Assembly (NCBI RefSeq): GCF_003945545.1
Contig: NZ_CP029617.1
Coordinates: forward strand, 8,149,001-8,213,000
Source of the DNA: Streptomyces sp. WAC 01529
GTDB taxonomy: Bacteria > Actinomycetota > Actinomycetes > Streptomycetales > Streptomycetaceae
Length of the DNA stretch: 64,000 nucleotides
Reading direction: 5' to 3'
Positions 24,452-33,413 of this stretch are shown piece after piece. Made by a program: the position numbers and the translations under genes. How positions within the stretch are numbered: the first letter of the stretch is position 1; each line of letters opens with the position of its first letter. The notes under the pieces were generated by a model. It made no database searches and was not told where the DNA came from. It was given only the letters and a program-made list of their open reading frames with translations.

Positions 24452-24678
24452 TCCATTGCAAGATGTCGAGTGCGGCAATACAAGAGCATGGTGAAATAAC
24501 CCACCCAGCAGGTGATTTGGAGGCTTCCGGGGCGCGTGATGGGGTGGCACAGAACGCGGCGCATCCGCCCCCGAGCCACCTGGGAGGCGCGGAAGGCTCG
24601 GGGGCCTACGCGAATGGGCCGGTGGCCCATTCGTCAAGGGTCAGCGCGACCGGGAGACCGGGGGGACCGGCAAACAGG

Positions 24679-25431
24679 TCAGGCCGGCGCGAGCAGTCCT
24701 TCCAGCTCCGCTTCGAAGAAGGCCTCCGCGTCGAAGCCCATCCCGGTGAAGTGGCCCGCCAGTTCGAGCGAGAGCACGCCGTGCAGTCGGGTCCAGAAGG
24801 AGAGGGCGCGGTGGAGCTGGGCGGGCGTGGCCGGGTGCTCGCCCGCCCACTGCCCGTGCGCCTTGATGTGGCGGTCGAAGGGCTGGTCGTCGACCTCGGC
24901 CGAGGTGCGGGCCGGGAGCTTCGCGCAGGCGTCGAGCAGTGCCGCCATGATCTCGGACGCGATCCCGGTGACGTCGTCCGGGGCGTGGTAGCCGGGCACG
25001 GGAGTGCCGAAGACGAGGAAGTACCGGTGGGGGTCGGCTCGCGCCCACCGGCGCATGGCGTGGGCGAGGCTCGCGAGGTCGGCGCCGGAGGCCGTGCCGG
25101 TGCCGTCCTCGGCGTCGCCACGCCCGTTGTCGGCGTCGGCGCGGAAGGTGTCGGCCAAGTCGCGGTAGGCGTCCCGGATGAGTTCGGTGATCAACTCGTC
25201 ACGGCTGCCGAAGTAGCGGTAGAGCGCCGGTCCGCTCATCCCCATCCGCTTGGCGATCGCGTTCAGTGACAGCGCCGAGGCACCCGCGTCGGCGATCTGC
25301 TCCCACGCCCGCTCTTTGATCTCGGCGCGTACCTGCGTCCGGTACCGCTCGCGAGGCGAACCGGCGCCGGGCGCGGTCCGTGTCCCCGCGCCTTTCCGCC
25401 CTGCCGTGCCCGTCCCGCCGGTCTCGGACAT
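24679..25431 (-). CDS. TetR-family repressor (WHG-domain type)
   Basis: A 250-residue regulator. After a ~30-residue Gly/Thr-rich start, the helix-turn-helix is IADAGASALSLNAIAKRMGM and SGPALYRYFGSRDELITELI. The C-terminal domain (ADPHRYFLVFGTPVPGYHAP) is of the TetR_C WHG type. It is divergent from the oxidoreductase/carotenoid-oxygenase operon and a matching inverted repeat lies between them, so it probably represses that operon and itself. The inducer is unknown but is likely a lipophilic substrate of the operon. Confidence 0.92.
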   Translation of the reverse strand: MSETGGTGTAGRKGAGTRTAPGAGSPRERYRTQVRAEIKERAWEQIADAGASALSLNAIAKRMGMSGPALYRYFGSRDELITELIRDAYRDLADTFRADADNGRGDAEDGTGTASGADLASLAHAMRRWARADPHRYFLVFGTPVPGYHAPDDVTGIASEIMAALLDACAKLPARTSAEVDDQPFDRHIKAHGQWAGEHPATPAQLHRALSFWTRLHGVLSLELAGHFTGMGFDAEAFFEAELEGLLAPA

Positions 25432-25493
25432 GCCGCCTCACCTGTTCTTCCCTTGCCCTTAGCCGCCCGCATCCCTGATGCCTTGACGCTGGA

Positions 25494-25550
25494 GTTAGAG
25501 GCTATCACTCAATCCCTTGACGACTTCTTTCGTTAGTTATAGCTTCTAAC
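25494..25550. promoter_or_regulatory. probable TetR operator
   Basis: GTTAGAGGCTATCAC at 25494-25508 and GTTATAGCTTCTAAC at 25536-25550 form an imperfect inverted repeat (half-site GTTAGARGCTATAAC) in the A/T-rich region between the divergent TetR and oxidoreductase genes. A further GTTAG lies at 25532-25536. Confidence 0.65.
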
Positions 25551-25588
25551 TGAAGCGGCAAGCGCTAGGGAAAGTTAGGGGCCGTAAA

Positions 25589-26620
25589 ATGGATGCTACG
25601 GAGCTGGTCGAGGTCGTGCTGCCGGGGCGCGTCGAGCCGGAGGGGCTGGAGTTGCGGCGCGGCCCCCTGCCGACCGCGGGGGCCGGACAGGTGGTCGTCG
25701 AGATGGAGGCGATTGGCGTCTCCTTCGCCGAGCAGCAGATGCGCCGAGGCCGCTACTACGACCAGCCGCCGTTCCCGTTCGTCCCCGGCTACGACCTCGT
25801 CGGTACGGTGCTGGCGGCCGGCCCCGGTGCCGCGCCCTCGCTCGTCGGCAAGCGGGTCGCCGCCCTGACCAAGACCGGCGGCTGGGCCAGCCACGTCCTG
25901 CTGGACGCGGCGGACGTCGTCGAGGTGCCCGGGGGAGTGGGCGCCGCGGAGGCGGAGACCGCGGTGGTGAACGGCATCACCGCCTGGCAGATGCTGCACC
26001 GCAAGGCCCGGGTCCGCGCCGGCCAGACGGTGCTGGTGCACGGGGCGAACGGCGGGGTCGGCTCGCTCCTGGTCCAGCTGGCCCTCGCCGCCGGCGCGCG
26101 CGTGATCGGCACGGCGTCCGCCCGCCACCACGAGGCGCTGCGACGGCTCGGCGTCCGGACGATCGACTACCGGACCGAGGATGTGCCGCGCCGGGTCGGG
26201 GAGTTGGCCCCGGGAGGTGTGGACGCGGTCTTCGACCATGTGGGCGGGCGCAGCGTCATCGACTCGTGGGGGCTGCTCGCTCCCGGCGGCACGCTCGTCT
26301 CGTACGGCACCGCGGCCACCCGCGACGACACCGGGTCCAAGCAGTGGCCCGTGCTCAAGATCCTCGGCCGGGTGTGGCTGTGGAACGGCCTGCCCAACGG
26401 GCGTCACGCGTACTTCTTCAACGTCTGGGCGGGGCGCGCCTTCGGCAAGGACCGCTTCCGGGCCCGGCTGCGCGCCGACCTCGGCGAGGTGTTCGCCGCG
26501 CTCGAACGCGGTGAGATCACCGCGAGCGTCGCCGCCGAACTGCCCCTGGCCCGCGTCGCCGACGCCATGAGGCTCGCCGAGTCCGGCACGGTCAGCGGCA
26601 AGGTCGTCCTCACCCCCTGA
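25589..26620 (+). CDS. zinc-free medium-chain oxidoreductase (quinone-oxidoreductase type)
   Basis: A 343-residue NADPH-dependent MDR-superfamily enzyme. It has the catalytic-domain opening VVVEMEAIGVSFAEQQMRRG, then PFVPGYDLVGTV and the cofactor motif VLVHGANGGVGSLLVQLALA. The zinc-ligand Cys/His set of alcohol dehydrogenases is absent, as in quinone oxidoreductases and enoyl reductases. It is the first gene of a two-gene operon with the carotenoid-oxygenase-like gene (91 bp gap) and is divergent from TetR. It may reduce or detoxify an enone/quinone or aldehyde made or used by its partner. Confidence 0.92.
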   Translation: MDATELVEVVLPGRVEPEGLELRRGPLPTAGAGQVVVEMEAIGVSFAEQQMRRGRYYDQPPFPFVPGYDLVGTVLAAGPGAAPSLVGKRVAALTKTGGWASHVLLDAADVVEVPGGVGAAEAETAVVNGITAWQMLHRKARVRAGQTVLVHGANGGVGSLLVQLALAAGARVIGTASARHHEALRRLGVRTIDYRTEDVPRRVGELAPGGVDAVFDHVGGRSVIDSWGLLAPGGTLVSYGTAATRDDTGSKQWPVLKILGRVWLWNGLPNGRHAYFFNVWAGRAFGKDRFRARLRADLGEVFAALERGEITASVAAELPLARVADAMRLAESGTVSGKVVLTP

Positions 26621-26711
26621 CCGACACCGGCCGCCGGCGGGCCCCACGCGCGGCGACCGGCGAACACGCACCCCCAGCGGACCCATCCACGCCACAAGGA
26701 GAACCGAGGCG

Positions 26712-28133
26712 ATGACCGACACCAATACCGCCGCAGGCGCAGGCATCGGTACCGGAGCCCACGCCAAGACCAGTACCGATACCGGCGCCGACCCCCACCA
26801 ACTGCCCTACCTGACAGGCCATTTCGCCCCTGTCCCCGACGAGGTCACCGCATGGGGCCTGACCGTCCGAGGTGCCCTCCCGCCCGAGCTGTCGGGCCGC
26901 TACTTCCGCAACGGGCACAACCCCGGACCCGGCCAGAAGCCCACCCACTGGTTCCGCGGCGCGGGCATGCTCCACGGTGTGCGTCTCGGCGGGGGCCGCG
27001 CCGAGTGGTACCGCAACCGCTGGGTCCGCACCCCCGCCCTGGAGGGTGCTCCGCTGGTCCGCGACGACGGCACCATGGACCTCACCGCCGGCGTCGCGGG
27101 CACCCACGTCATCGAGCACGCGGGCCGCATCCTCGCCCTGCAAGAGGCCAACCTGCCCTTCGAGGTGGGCCCCGAGCTCGACACGCTCGGCGCGTACGAC
27201 TTCCGGGGCGGACTCACGACCGCCATGACGGCACACCCCAAGGAGGACCCGGAGACCGGCGAACTGCACTTCTTCGGCTACTCGCCCCTCGCGCCGTACC
27301 TGACGTACTACGTCGCCGACGCGCAAGGGGAGTTGATAAGAAGCCGGGTCGTGCCCGGTGCGGGCCCCACGCTGATGCACGACTTCGGCCTCACCGCGCA
27401 CCACACCGTCTGGCTCGACCTGCCGGTCGTCTTCGACGCCGAGGAGCACTCCGGGATCCCGTACCGCTGGAGCGACACGTACCGGCCGCGGATCGGCGTG
27501 ATGCCGCGCGATGGATCCGCCGAGCCCACCTGGTACGAGGTGGAGGCCGGCGCGATGATCCATGTGACCAACGCCTACGAGGACGCGGCGGGAAGGATCG
27601 TCGTGGAGGGCCCCCGCTACGACCGGTCGTCCTGGGAGAGCAGCTGGAAGTGGTGGACCGGCGCCCCCGGTCACCCGCCCGTGCCCGTCGTCGGCTCGAT
27701 GCGGCACCGCTGGGTCCTGGACCCGGCCACCGGGACCGCCCGTGAGGAGCGGCTCGACTCCCTCGTCACCGAGTTCGCCACGATCAACGAGGCGTTGACC
27801 GGCTCGGCGCACCGCTACACGTACACCGTCGCCTTCCCCGGCGCGGGTCTGGAACGGTACGCGCTGGTCAAGTACGACGCGCTGACCGGGCAGCGGCAGA
27901 TCGCGGACGCCGGGCCCGGGCGGATGTACGGCGAGCCGTACTTCGTACCGGCGGCCGAGGGGACGGCCGAGGACGACGGATACCTCATGACCCTCGTCAG
28001 CGATCTCGCCCGGGACGCCTCCGAACTCCTCATCCTGAGCGCGCGGGACATCACCCGGCCACCGGTCGCCGCGGTCGAACTGCCGCGCCGCGTCCCGGCG
28101 GGCATCCACGGCTCATGGATCCCCGACGCCTGA
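26712..28133 (+). CDS. carotenoid oxygenase family protein
   Basis: A 473-residue non-haem Fe(II) dioxygenase of the carotenoid/stilbene cleavage family (seven-bladed propeller). The four iron His are recognisable: in TAHPKEDPETGELHFFGYS, LMHDFGLTAHHTVW, MIHVTNAYED and the C-terminal GIHGSWIPDA. The entry motif LSGRYFRNGHNP is typical. It should cleave a C=C bond of a carotenoid, apocarotenoid or phenylpropene to two carbonyls. The N-terminus (first ~30 residues) is Thr/Gly/Ala-rich and non-conserved. Second gene of the operon; the upstream reductase could act on the aldehyde products. Confidence 0.92.
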   Translation: MTDTNTAAGAGIGTGAHAKTSTDTGADPHQLPYLTGHFAPVPDEVTAWGLTVRGALPPELSGRYFRNGHNPGPGQKPTHWFRGAGMLHGVRLGGGRAEWYRNRWVRTPALEGAPLVRDDGTMDLTAGVAGTHVIEHAGRILALQEANLPFEVGPELDTLGAYDFRGGLTTAMTAHPKEDPETGELHFFGYSPLAPYLTYYVADAQGELIRSRVVPGAGPTLMHDFGLTAHHTVWLDLPVVFDAEEHSGIPYRWSDTYRPRIGVMPRDGSAEPTWYEVEAGAMIHVTNAYEDAAGRIVVEGPRYDRSSWESSWKWWTGAPGHPPVPVVGSMRHRWVLDPATGTAREERLDSLVTEFATINEALTGSAHRYTYTVAFPGAGLERYALVKYDALTGQRQIADAGPGRMYGEPYFVPAAEGTAEDDGYLMTLVSDLARDASELLILSARDITRPPVAAVELPRRVPAGIHGSWIPDA

Positions 28134-28186
28134 GCCGCGAGCCGCGCCCGCCGGGCCTCTCCGCCGAAGCGGGCCGAGGCACCGGT

Positions 28187-28939
28187 TCACCCCCGGGCGT
28201 CCTTGCTATCGCCCTCCGTGATGTCGTCCTCGAAGAGGATCGCGTGGACGCGTCGCAGCACGTCGAGGTGGGCGCGGTTGTGGAACTCGAGCAGCGCGTG
28301 CACGACGACCGACTCGGCGACCGCCGTTTCCCGGCGCGAGGAGACCCCCAGGTCGGCCAAGCCGGGGTGATCCCTGTGCTGTTGGCGGACCTCAGGCGCC
28401 ATCCGCTCCGCCAGTCGCTGCCGCACTTCCTCGGGAGCGTCCTCGTCGAGCGCCGCGAAGTCCGCTTCCAGAGTTCCGCGAGGGCCCGAGAGCTGTTCCC
28501 GGAGGGCTGCCATCGCCTCGGGTGTGAGGATGCTGGAGTAGGCCAGCAGCAGGGACCGCTGGGCCTCGGGCAGGTCGTCGGCGAGCGTCCTGAACTCCGG
28601 GGGCATGTCCAGCGCGGCCCGGTTCCCCATGACGGCCGCCAGTTCCCGCCGCATCCGCTGCTTGCGTGCGATGTCCGCCGCGAGTTCGACGTCCAGGTGC
28701 CTAAGGATGCGCAGCGCCTTCTCGTCGCCACTCTCGACCAGGGGGACGTCCGCGAGGGCCACGCCGAGGTCGGTCATTCTGCGGATGCGCAGCAGGCGGA
28801 CCAGATGGCTTACTCCGTACTGCTTGTAGCCGTTGGGCGCTCGTTCCGGCTCTTCCAGCAGGCCGAGGTCGTGGTAGTGCCGGACGGTCTTGGTCGTCGT
28901 GCCCGCGAGTTCCGCCAGCTGACGCGTACTCCACGCCAC
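28187..28939 (-). CDS. MerR-family regulator (paralogue 1)
   Basis: About 250 residues. The N-terminal winged helix reads STRQLAELAGTTTKTVRHYH and DLGLLEEPERAPNGYKQYGV, the MerR signature. The rest is helical, with a C-terminal ligand domain (RREL..MPPEFRTLADDLPEA) of the type seen in Streptomyces TipAS-unlike MerR proteins. A GTG start at 28939 (VAWSTRQ) is chosen by alignment with the paralogue at 33413, which begins MAWSTRE; an upstream start at 28960 is possible. It is divergent from the TAP-type hydrolase, with dyad sequences between them, and convergent with the carotenoid oxygenase. Confidence 0.9.
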   Translation of the reverse strand: MAWSTRQLAELAGTTTKTVRHYHDLGLLEEPERAPNGYKQYGVSHLVRLLRIRRMTDLGVALADVPLVESGDEKALRILRHLDVELAADIARKQRMRRELAAVMGNRAALDMPPEFRTLADDLPEAQRSLLLAYSSILTPEAMAALREQLSGPRGTLEADFAALDEDAPEEVRQRLAERMAPEVRQQHRDHPGLADLGVSSRRETAVAESVVVHALLEFHNRAHLDVLRRVHAILFEDDITEGDSKDARG

Positions 28940-28981
28940 CAGAAGCCCTTTCTCCAGCATCGGTCCCGGCGCTCATTCAAA

Positions 28982-29053
28982 ACCGTGCCCCTGCGGCACG
29001 GTCAACCACCGACGGGTTCCCCACCGACCGGTGTTGACCATGCCCCTGGGGCA
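28982..29053. promoter_or_regulatory. two dyads between MerR and hydrolase genes
   Basis: ACCGTGCC-CCTGC-GGCACGGT (28982-29002) and TGCCCC-T-GGGGCA (29041-29053). Each lies directly next to a TTGACC box (minus strand for the first, plus strand for the second, 29034-29039), the place MerR regulators bind between -35 and -10. They are candidate autoregulatory and hydrolase operators. Confidence 0.6.
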
Positions 29054-29105
29054 CGGAGTGGGATGGCCTCGACCACGACCCCGGACCGGTATGCGGAGAC
29101 TGGAC

Positions 29106-30617
29106 ATGAAACGACAAGGCAGTGTCGGCCAGAGCCTGGCCCTCGTGGCGGTTCTCGGCCTGGGCGGCTCGCCGGCCCCCGTGCCCGCCGCCGCCGAGGA
29201 GCCGAGGACGCCGCAGGTGGAGTGGGGCCAGTGCCCCGACGACGTCGTGGCCGAAGCCGCTCCGACCGCGTTGCGGTGCGCCACCGTGCCCGTACCGCTG
29301 GACTACGCCGACCCGGAGGGCGAGCAGATCGACCTCACCGTCTCCCGGCTGGCCGCCGCCGACCCGGACAAGAGGCGCGGCGTCCTCATGCTCAACCCGG
29401 GCGGCCCCGGCGGGTCCGGACTTGCGCTCTCCGCGCTGCTGGTGGCCCATGGCCTGCCCAGCAGCGTCACCGAGCGCTACGACCTGATCGGCATGGACAC
29501 CCGCGGGACCGGTCATTCCACACCCGTCAGCTGCGGCTTCACCACGGACAGCCCGTACTACTCCAACATCCCGCCCTACGCGGTCGACGACGCCGCGGTC
29601 ACCGCGCAGGCGAAGGTCGCCGAGCGGGCGGCCGAGCAGTGCGCGGACAACGACCACGACGGCCGACTGCGTCACCTCACCACCGCGAACACCGCCCGCG
29701 ACCTGGACCGGATCAGGGCCGCGCTCGGCGAGGAGAAGACCAGCTACCTGGGTTACTCCTACGGCACCGCACTGGGCGCCGCCTACGCGTCGATGTTCCC
29801 CGAGCACGCCGACCGGATCGTGCTCGACAGCAACATCGGGGACACCCACCTTGACCGCGACGGCCTGCGCCGCTACGCGCTAGGCACGGCACAGACCCTG
29901 CCGCACTTCGCGAAGTGGGCCGCCCGCCGGCACGACAGCTACGGCCTGGGCCGCACGCCCCACCAGGTCCGCGCGTCCTACCTCACCATCGCCGGCACCC
30001 TCGACAAGGCGCCGGTCGCGGGGATCGACGGCGGTCTCTTCCGGCTTCTGACATTCGGCCACCTGTTCAAAAAGACGCAGTACCCCCAACTGGCACAGAC
30101 CTGGCAGGCGATCCTCGAAGGCGACGAGACGGCGCTCCGCGGCCTGCCGGCCGCCCAGGAGGAAGCGGCGGACGGGGCGCCGTCGCCGACCGACAACGCC
30201 CTCACCGTATTTCTCTCCGTCACCTGCAACGACGTCGAGTGGCCCGAGGACGTCAACACCTACCGGCGGGGCGTCGCCGAGGACCGCGAACGCTACCCGC
30301 TGTTCGGTGCGGCCACCGCCAACATCACCCCGTGCGCCTTCTGGCCGCACGCCCCCGCCGAACCTCCGGTGAAGATCGGTACCGAAGGTCCGCGGAACGT
30401 GCTGCTCCTGCAGAACCGGCGGGACGCGTCGACCCCGCACCGGGGCGGGAAGATGCTGCGCGAGAAGTTCGGCGACCGCGCCCGGCTGGTCAGCGTCGAT
30501 GACAGCGGGCACGGCGTCTACGTCCTGGGCAACAACTCCTGCGCGCTGAACACCACCACGCGCTACCTCGTCGAGGGCGAGATGCAGGTGAAGGACGTGT
30601 TCTGCCGCGCGGACTGA
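29106..30617 (+). CDS. secreted TAP-type alpha/beta hydrolase (tripeptidyl aminopeptidase-like)
   Basis: A 503-residue exported hydrolase. The signal (SLALVAVLGLGGSPAPVPAA) ends near residue 30. Typical features are the oxyanion segment LMLNPGGPGGSGLAL, IGMDTRGTGHSTPVSC, nucleophile Ser218 in YLGYSYGTALGAAYAS, and the TAP C-terminal domain with QNRRDASTPHRGG (Asp) and VDDSGHGVYVLGN (His). Streptomyces relatives cleave N-terminal tripeptides or act as esterases. The start MKRQGS at 29106 begins the signal. Transcription is probably controlled by the divergent MerR. Confidence 0.9.
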   Translation: MKRQGSVGQSLALVAVLGLGGSPAPVPAAAEEPRTPQVEWGQCPDDVVAEAAPTALRCATVPVPLDYADPEGEQIDLTVSRLAAADPDKRRGVLMLNPGGPGGSGLALSALLVAHGLPSSVTERYDLIGMDTRGTGHSTPVSCGFTTDSPYYSNIPPYAVDDAAVTAQAKVAERAAEQCADNDHDGRLRHLTTANTARDLDRIRAALGEEKTSYLGYSYGTALGAAYASMFPEHADRIVLDSNIGDTHLDRDGLRRYALGTAQTLPHFAKWAARRHDSYGLGRTPHQVRASYLTIAGTLDKAPVAGIDGGLFRLLTFGHLFKKTQYPQLAQTWQAILEGDETALRGLPAAQEEAADGAPSPTDNALTVFLSVTCNDVEWPEDVNTYRRGVAEDRERYPLFGAATANITPCAFWPHAPAEPPVKIGTEGPRNVLLLQNRRDASTPHRGGKMLREKFGDRARLVSVDDSGHGVYVLGNNSCALNTTTRYLVEGEMQVKDVFCRAD

Positions 30618-30714
30618 CCACCGGATCCCCACCAGTGCTCACGCCGCCCGTACGTCCCGAACCCGATGTTCCGCGAACCGGAAGGGCTCCTCGCGGTCAC
30701 CGGACCGTCCCGTT

Positions 30715-30757
30715 TGCCTATAGGGCATAGGTAGATGCATGCTAGCCATAGGCATAC
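30715..30757. promoter_or_regulatory. probable TetR operator/promoter
   Basis: TGCCTATAG at 30715-30723 and CCATAGGCATA at 30746-30756 make an imperfect inverted repeat with a third partial copy (GGGCATAGGTAG, 30723-30734), immediately upstream of the TetR gene at 30776. Likely autoregulation. Confidence 0.6.
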
Positions 30758-30775
30758 CGAGAGAGGGTGATGGTT

Positions 30776-31345
30776 ATGGTTCGGGCAGGACTGAGCCCGG
30801 AGCGGCTGACGCTCGCCGGTGCGGAACTCGCCGATGAGGCCGGATTCGGCCAGGTGACTCTGTCCGCGCTCGCCCGGCGCTTCGACGTGAAGCCGGCGAG
30901 CCTGTACGCGCACGTGAAGAACTCCCACGATCTCAAGACCCGGATCGCGCTGTTCGCGCTGGAAGAGCTCGCCGACCGGGTCGCCGACGCCGTGGCCGGG
31001 CGCGCGGGGAAGGACGCCCTGACGGCCTTCGCGAACGCCTACCGGGACTACGCCCGGGCGCACCCCGGCCGGTACGAAGCAGCCCGCTACCGGCTCGACC
31101 CGCAGACCGCCGCGGCCAGCGCCGGCGTCCGGCACGCGCAGATGACACGGGCGCTCCTGCGCGGCTACGACCTGGCCGAGCCGGACCAGACGCACGCGGT
31201 CCGCATGCTGGGCAGCGTCTTCCACGGCTACGCCTCCCTGGAGGCAGCCGGTGGCTTCGACCACACGGACATCGCCGCGCAGCAGTCCTGGGCCTGGACC
31301 CTGGACTGCCTCGACACCGCATTGCGGAGCCGGTCCGCCTCCTGA
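30776..31345 (+). CDS. TetR-family regulator
   Basis: About 189 residues. HTH: LADEAGFGQVTLSALARRFD then VKPASLYAHVKNSHDLKTRI. The C-terminal domain (RDYARAHPGRYEAARYRLDP, then MLGSVFHGYASLEAAGGFDH) is the WHG type. The start MVRAGLS at 30776 has GAGAGGG about 10 bases upstream; ATG at 30770 is an alternative. It precedes the SGNH hydrolase gene by about 80 bp in the same direction, and its operator lies just upstream, so it may control both genes. Ligand unknown. Confidence 0.9.
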   Translation: MVRAGLSPERLTLAGAELADEAGFGQVTLSALARRFDVKPASLYAHVKNSHDLKTRIALFALEELADRVADAVAGRAGKDALTAFANAYRDYARAHPGRYEAARYRLDPQTAAASAGVRHAQMTRALLRGYDLAEPDQTHAVRMLGSVFHGYASLEAAGGFDHTDIAAQQSWAWTLDCLDTALRSRSAS

Positions 31346-31422
31346 CCGGTCGCGTCACCCGCGACGGGTTCTCAGTAACCGGCCCTGCACACCTCCACCC
31401 CACAATGACAAGGCTTGAGGCA

Positions 31423-32601
31423 ATGAGCACCGAACAGAAGCTGATCACCACCCCCATCACCGCCGACTTCCTGCGCGGCCACCTCGACGTCGAAGAGACT
31501 CCCCACGGCCTGCTGCCGCACCGGCTGCCCGCCCGGGCGCGCCGCCAGATCCCCGATGACCAGCTGGCCGTGGCCGAGGCCCAGCCCTCCGGTGTCCGGC
31601 TGGCCTTCCGTACCAGCGCCACCACGATCCGCCTGGACACCCTGCCGACCAAACGCGTCTACCGGGGCTTCCCGCCCCCGCCGGATGGCGTCTACGACCT
31701 CCTGGTCGACGGCCGCCTCACCGCCCAGGCCACCGTGGACGGCGGGAACCTGCGCACCATCACCGACATGCAGACCCAGACTGCCGAATTCACCCCGGGC
31801 CCGGTCGGCACCGCCCACTTCACCGACCTGCCCGCCGGTGAGAAGGACATCGAGATCTGGCTCCCCCACGCGGAGATCACCGAGGTCGTCGCCCTGTACA
31901 GCGACGCGCCCGTCGAGCCGGCCCCGAAGACCGGGCGCCGGGTGTGGTTGCACCACGGCAGCTCCATCAGCCATGGATCCAACGCCGTATCGCCCAGCAC
32001 CATCTGGCCCGCGCTGGCCGCCTCCGCAGGCGATGTGGAGCTGATCAACCTCGGATTCAGCGGCAGCGCGCTGGTCGACCCCTTCACCGCCCGCGCGATG
32101 CGCGACACCCGCGCAGATCTGATCAGCCTCAAGCTCGGCATCAACGTCGTCAACGGGGACGCCATGCGCCTGCGCGCTTTCGCCCCCGCCATTCACGGCT
32201 TCCTCGACACCATCCGCGAGGGCCACCCCGCGATACCCCTGCTCCTGGTCTCCCCCGTCCTGTGTCCGACCCACGAGAACACCCCCGGACCTCTCATGCC
32301 GGACCCCTCCGGCGGAACCCTGAAGTTCAAGGCCACCGGCGATCCGGCCGAGACCGCCGCGGGGCGGCTGACGCTCACGATCGTCCGCGACGTCCTGGCC
32401 GGCATCGTCGAGCAGCGGTCCGCCGAGGACCCGAACCTCCACTACCTCGACGGACTCGACCTCTACGGCGAGAGCGACCACGACGAGTTCCCCCTGCCGG
32501 ACGGGATCCACCCCGGCCCCGAAGGACACCGCCGCATCGGCGAGAACTTCGCCAAGCTCGTCTTCGCAGACAATGGGCCTTTCGCCCTCACGCCTGGCTG
32601 A
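31423..32601 (+). CDS. SGNH/GDSL-family hydrolase
   Basis: A 392-residue cytosolic esterase. An N-terminal beta-sandwich (about 1-170; GVRLAFRTSATTIRLDTLPT) is followed by the SGNH domain: block I RRVWLHHGSSISHGSNAVSP with the catalytic Ser, block II Gly in LGFSGSALVDP, block III LKLGINVVNGDAMRL with the Asn, and block V PDGIHPGPEGHRRIG with Asp and His. No signal peptide. It probably removes acyl groups from a sugar or polyketide-like ester. The ATG at 31423 follows TTGAGG. Same direction as, and closely behind, the TetR gene. Confidence 0.9.
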   Translation: MSTEQKLITTPITADFLRGHLDVEETPHGLLPHRLPARARRQIPDDQLAVAEAQPSGVRLAFRTSATTIRLDTLPTKRVYRGFPPPPDGVYDLLVDGRLTAQATVDGGNLRTITDMQTQTAEFTPGPVGTAHFTDLPAGEKDIEIWLPHAEITEVVALYSDAPVEPAPKTGRRVWLHHGSSISHGSNAVSPSTIWPALAASAGDVELINLGFSGSALVDPFTARAMRDTRADLISLKLGINVVNGDAMRLRAFAPAIHGFLDTIREGHPAIPLLLVSPVLCPTHENTPGPLMPDPSGGTLKFKATGDPAETAAGRLTLTIVRDVLAGIVEQRSAEDPNLHYLDGLDLYGESDHDEFPLPDGIHPGPEGHRRIGENFAKLVFADNGPFALTPG

Positions 32602-32636
32602 CATAGGCGACCAGGACTCGGCCACACATTCCGGGG

Positions 32637-33413
32637 CTACGCCTCCCGGGCCTTGTCTGTCGATTCGGGCCTGTCAGCCTCACATCCGGAATCAGACAGG
32701 AGCTTTTGGAGACGCCGCATCACGTCGACCTGGGCCGGATTGTAGAGATCGGCAATGGCTTTGCCGATGGTGCGATCGGCGTGCCGCCGGCCACGCGGGG
32801 CGTCCGAGGCGAGGTCGTGCAGCCCGGGATGCTTGACCTGGAGACCTCGGACGTAAGGCACGAGGCGCTCGGCAAGGCTCTGGCGCGTCTGCTCGTCCGC
32901 ATCGGCGGGAAGTTCGTCGAGTTCGCGTGCCACCGGCTGCGGCTGCTCATGGAGCAAGTCCGCGTAGGCGTCCATGCCGTTGGGGCCGAGAACCGTACCG
33001 AGGACGGTGACGAAAGAGCGGTCGGGGTCAGGGAACTCTGCTGTCTCGTCCAGGGAGGCGAGGCTGAGAGGGAGATCGCTCGCGGCCGTTCTGCGCATGA
33101 GGGCGCCGACCTCCGCGCGGGCGTGTTGCAGTCGTTCGATGGTGGCGGCCAACTCGTCGTCGAGAGCCCGCAGATCACGCGGGTCCGGGGCGGAATCCGG
33201 GCCCTCCCGCATGTCCGCGATCTGAGAGAGGGAGAAGCCCAGGGCGGTGAGGCGCTTGATCCGGAGGAGTCGGACGAGGTGGCTGACGCCGTACTGCTTG
33301 TATCCGTTGGAGCGGCGCTCCGGCTCGTCGAGCAGGCCGATGTCGTGGTAGTGCCGTACGGCCCTGAGGCTGGTGCCGGCCAGCTCCGCCATCTCCCGCG
33401 TGCTCCACGCCAT
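32637..33413 (-). CDS. MerR-family regulator (paralogue 2)
   Basis: A 258-residue regulator clearly paralogous to the one ending at 28187. It starts MAWSTREMAELAGTSLRAVR, then HYHDIGLLDEPERRSNGYKQ and YGVSHLVRLLRIKRL; the two share most of the HTH region and the general shape of the C-terminal domain. The ATG is at 33413. A near-perfect dyad lies 28 bp upstream. It is divergent from the GPP34 gene with a 430-bp gap. Target unknown: itself and/or the GPP34 series. Confidence 0.9.
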   Translation of the reverse strand: MAWSTREMAELAGTSLRAVRHYHDIGLLDEPERRSNGYKQYGVSHLVRLLRIKRLTALGFSLSQIADMREGPDSAPDPRDLRALDDELAATIERLQHARAEVGALMRRTAASDLPLSLASLDETAEFPDPDRSFVTVLGTVLGPNGMDAYADLLHEQPQPVARELDELPADADEQTRQSLAERLVPYVRGLQVKHPGLHDLASDAPRGRRHADRTIGKAIADLYNPAQVDVMRRLQKLLSDSGCEADRPESTDKAREA

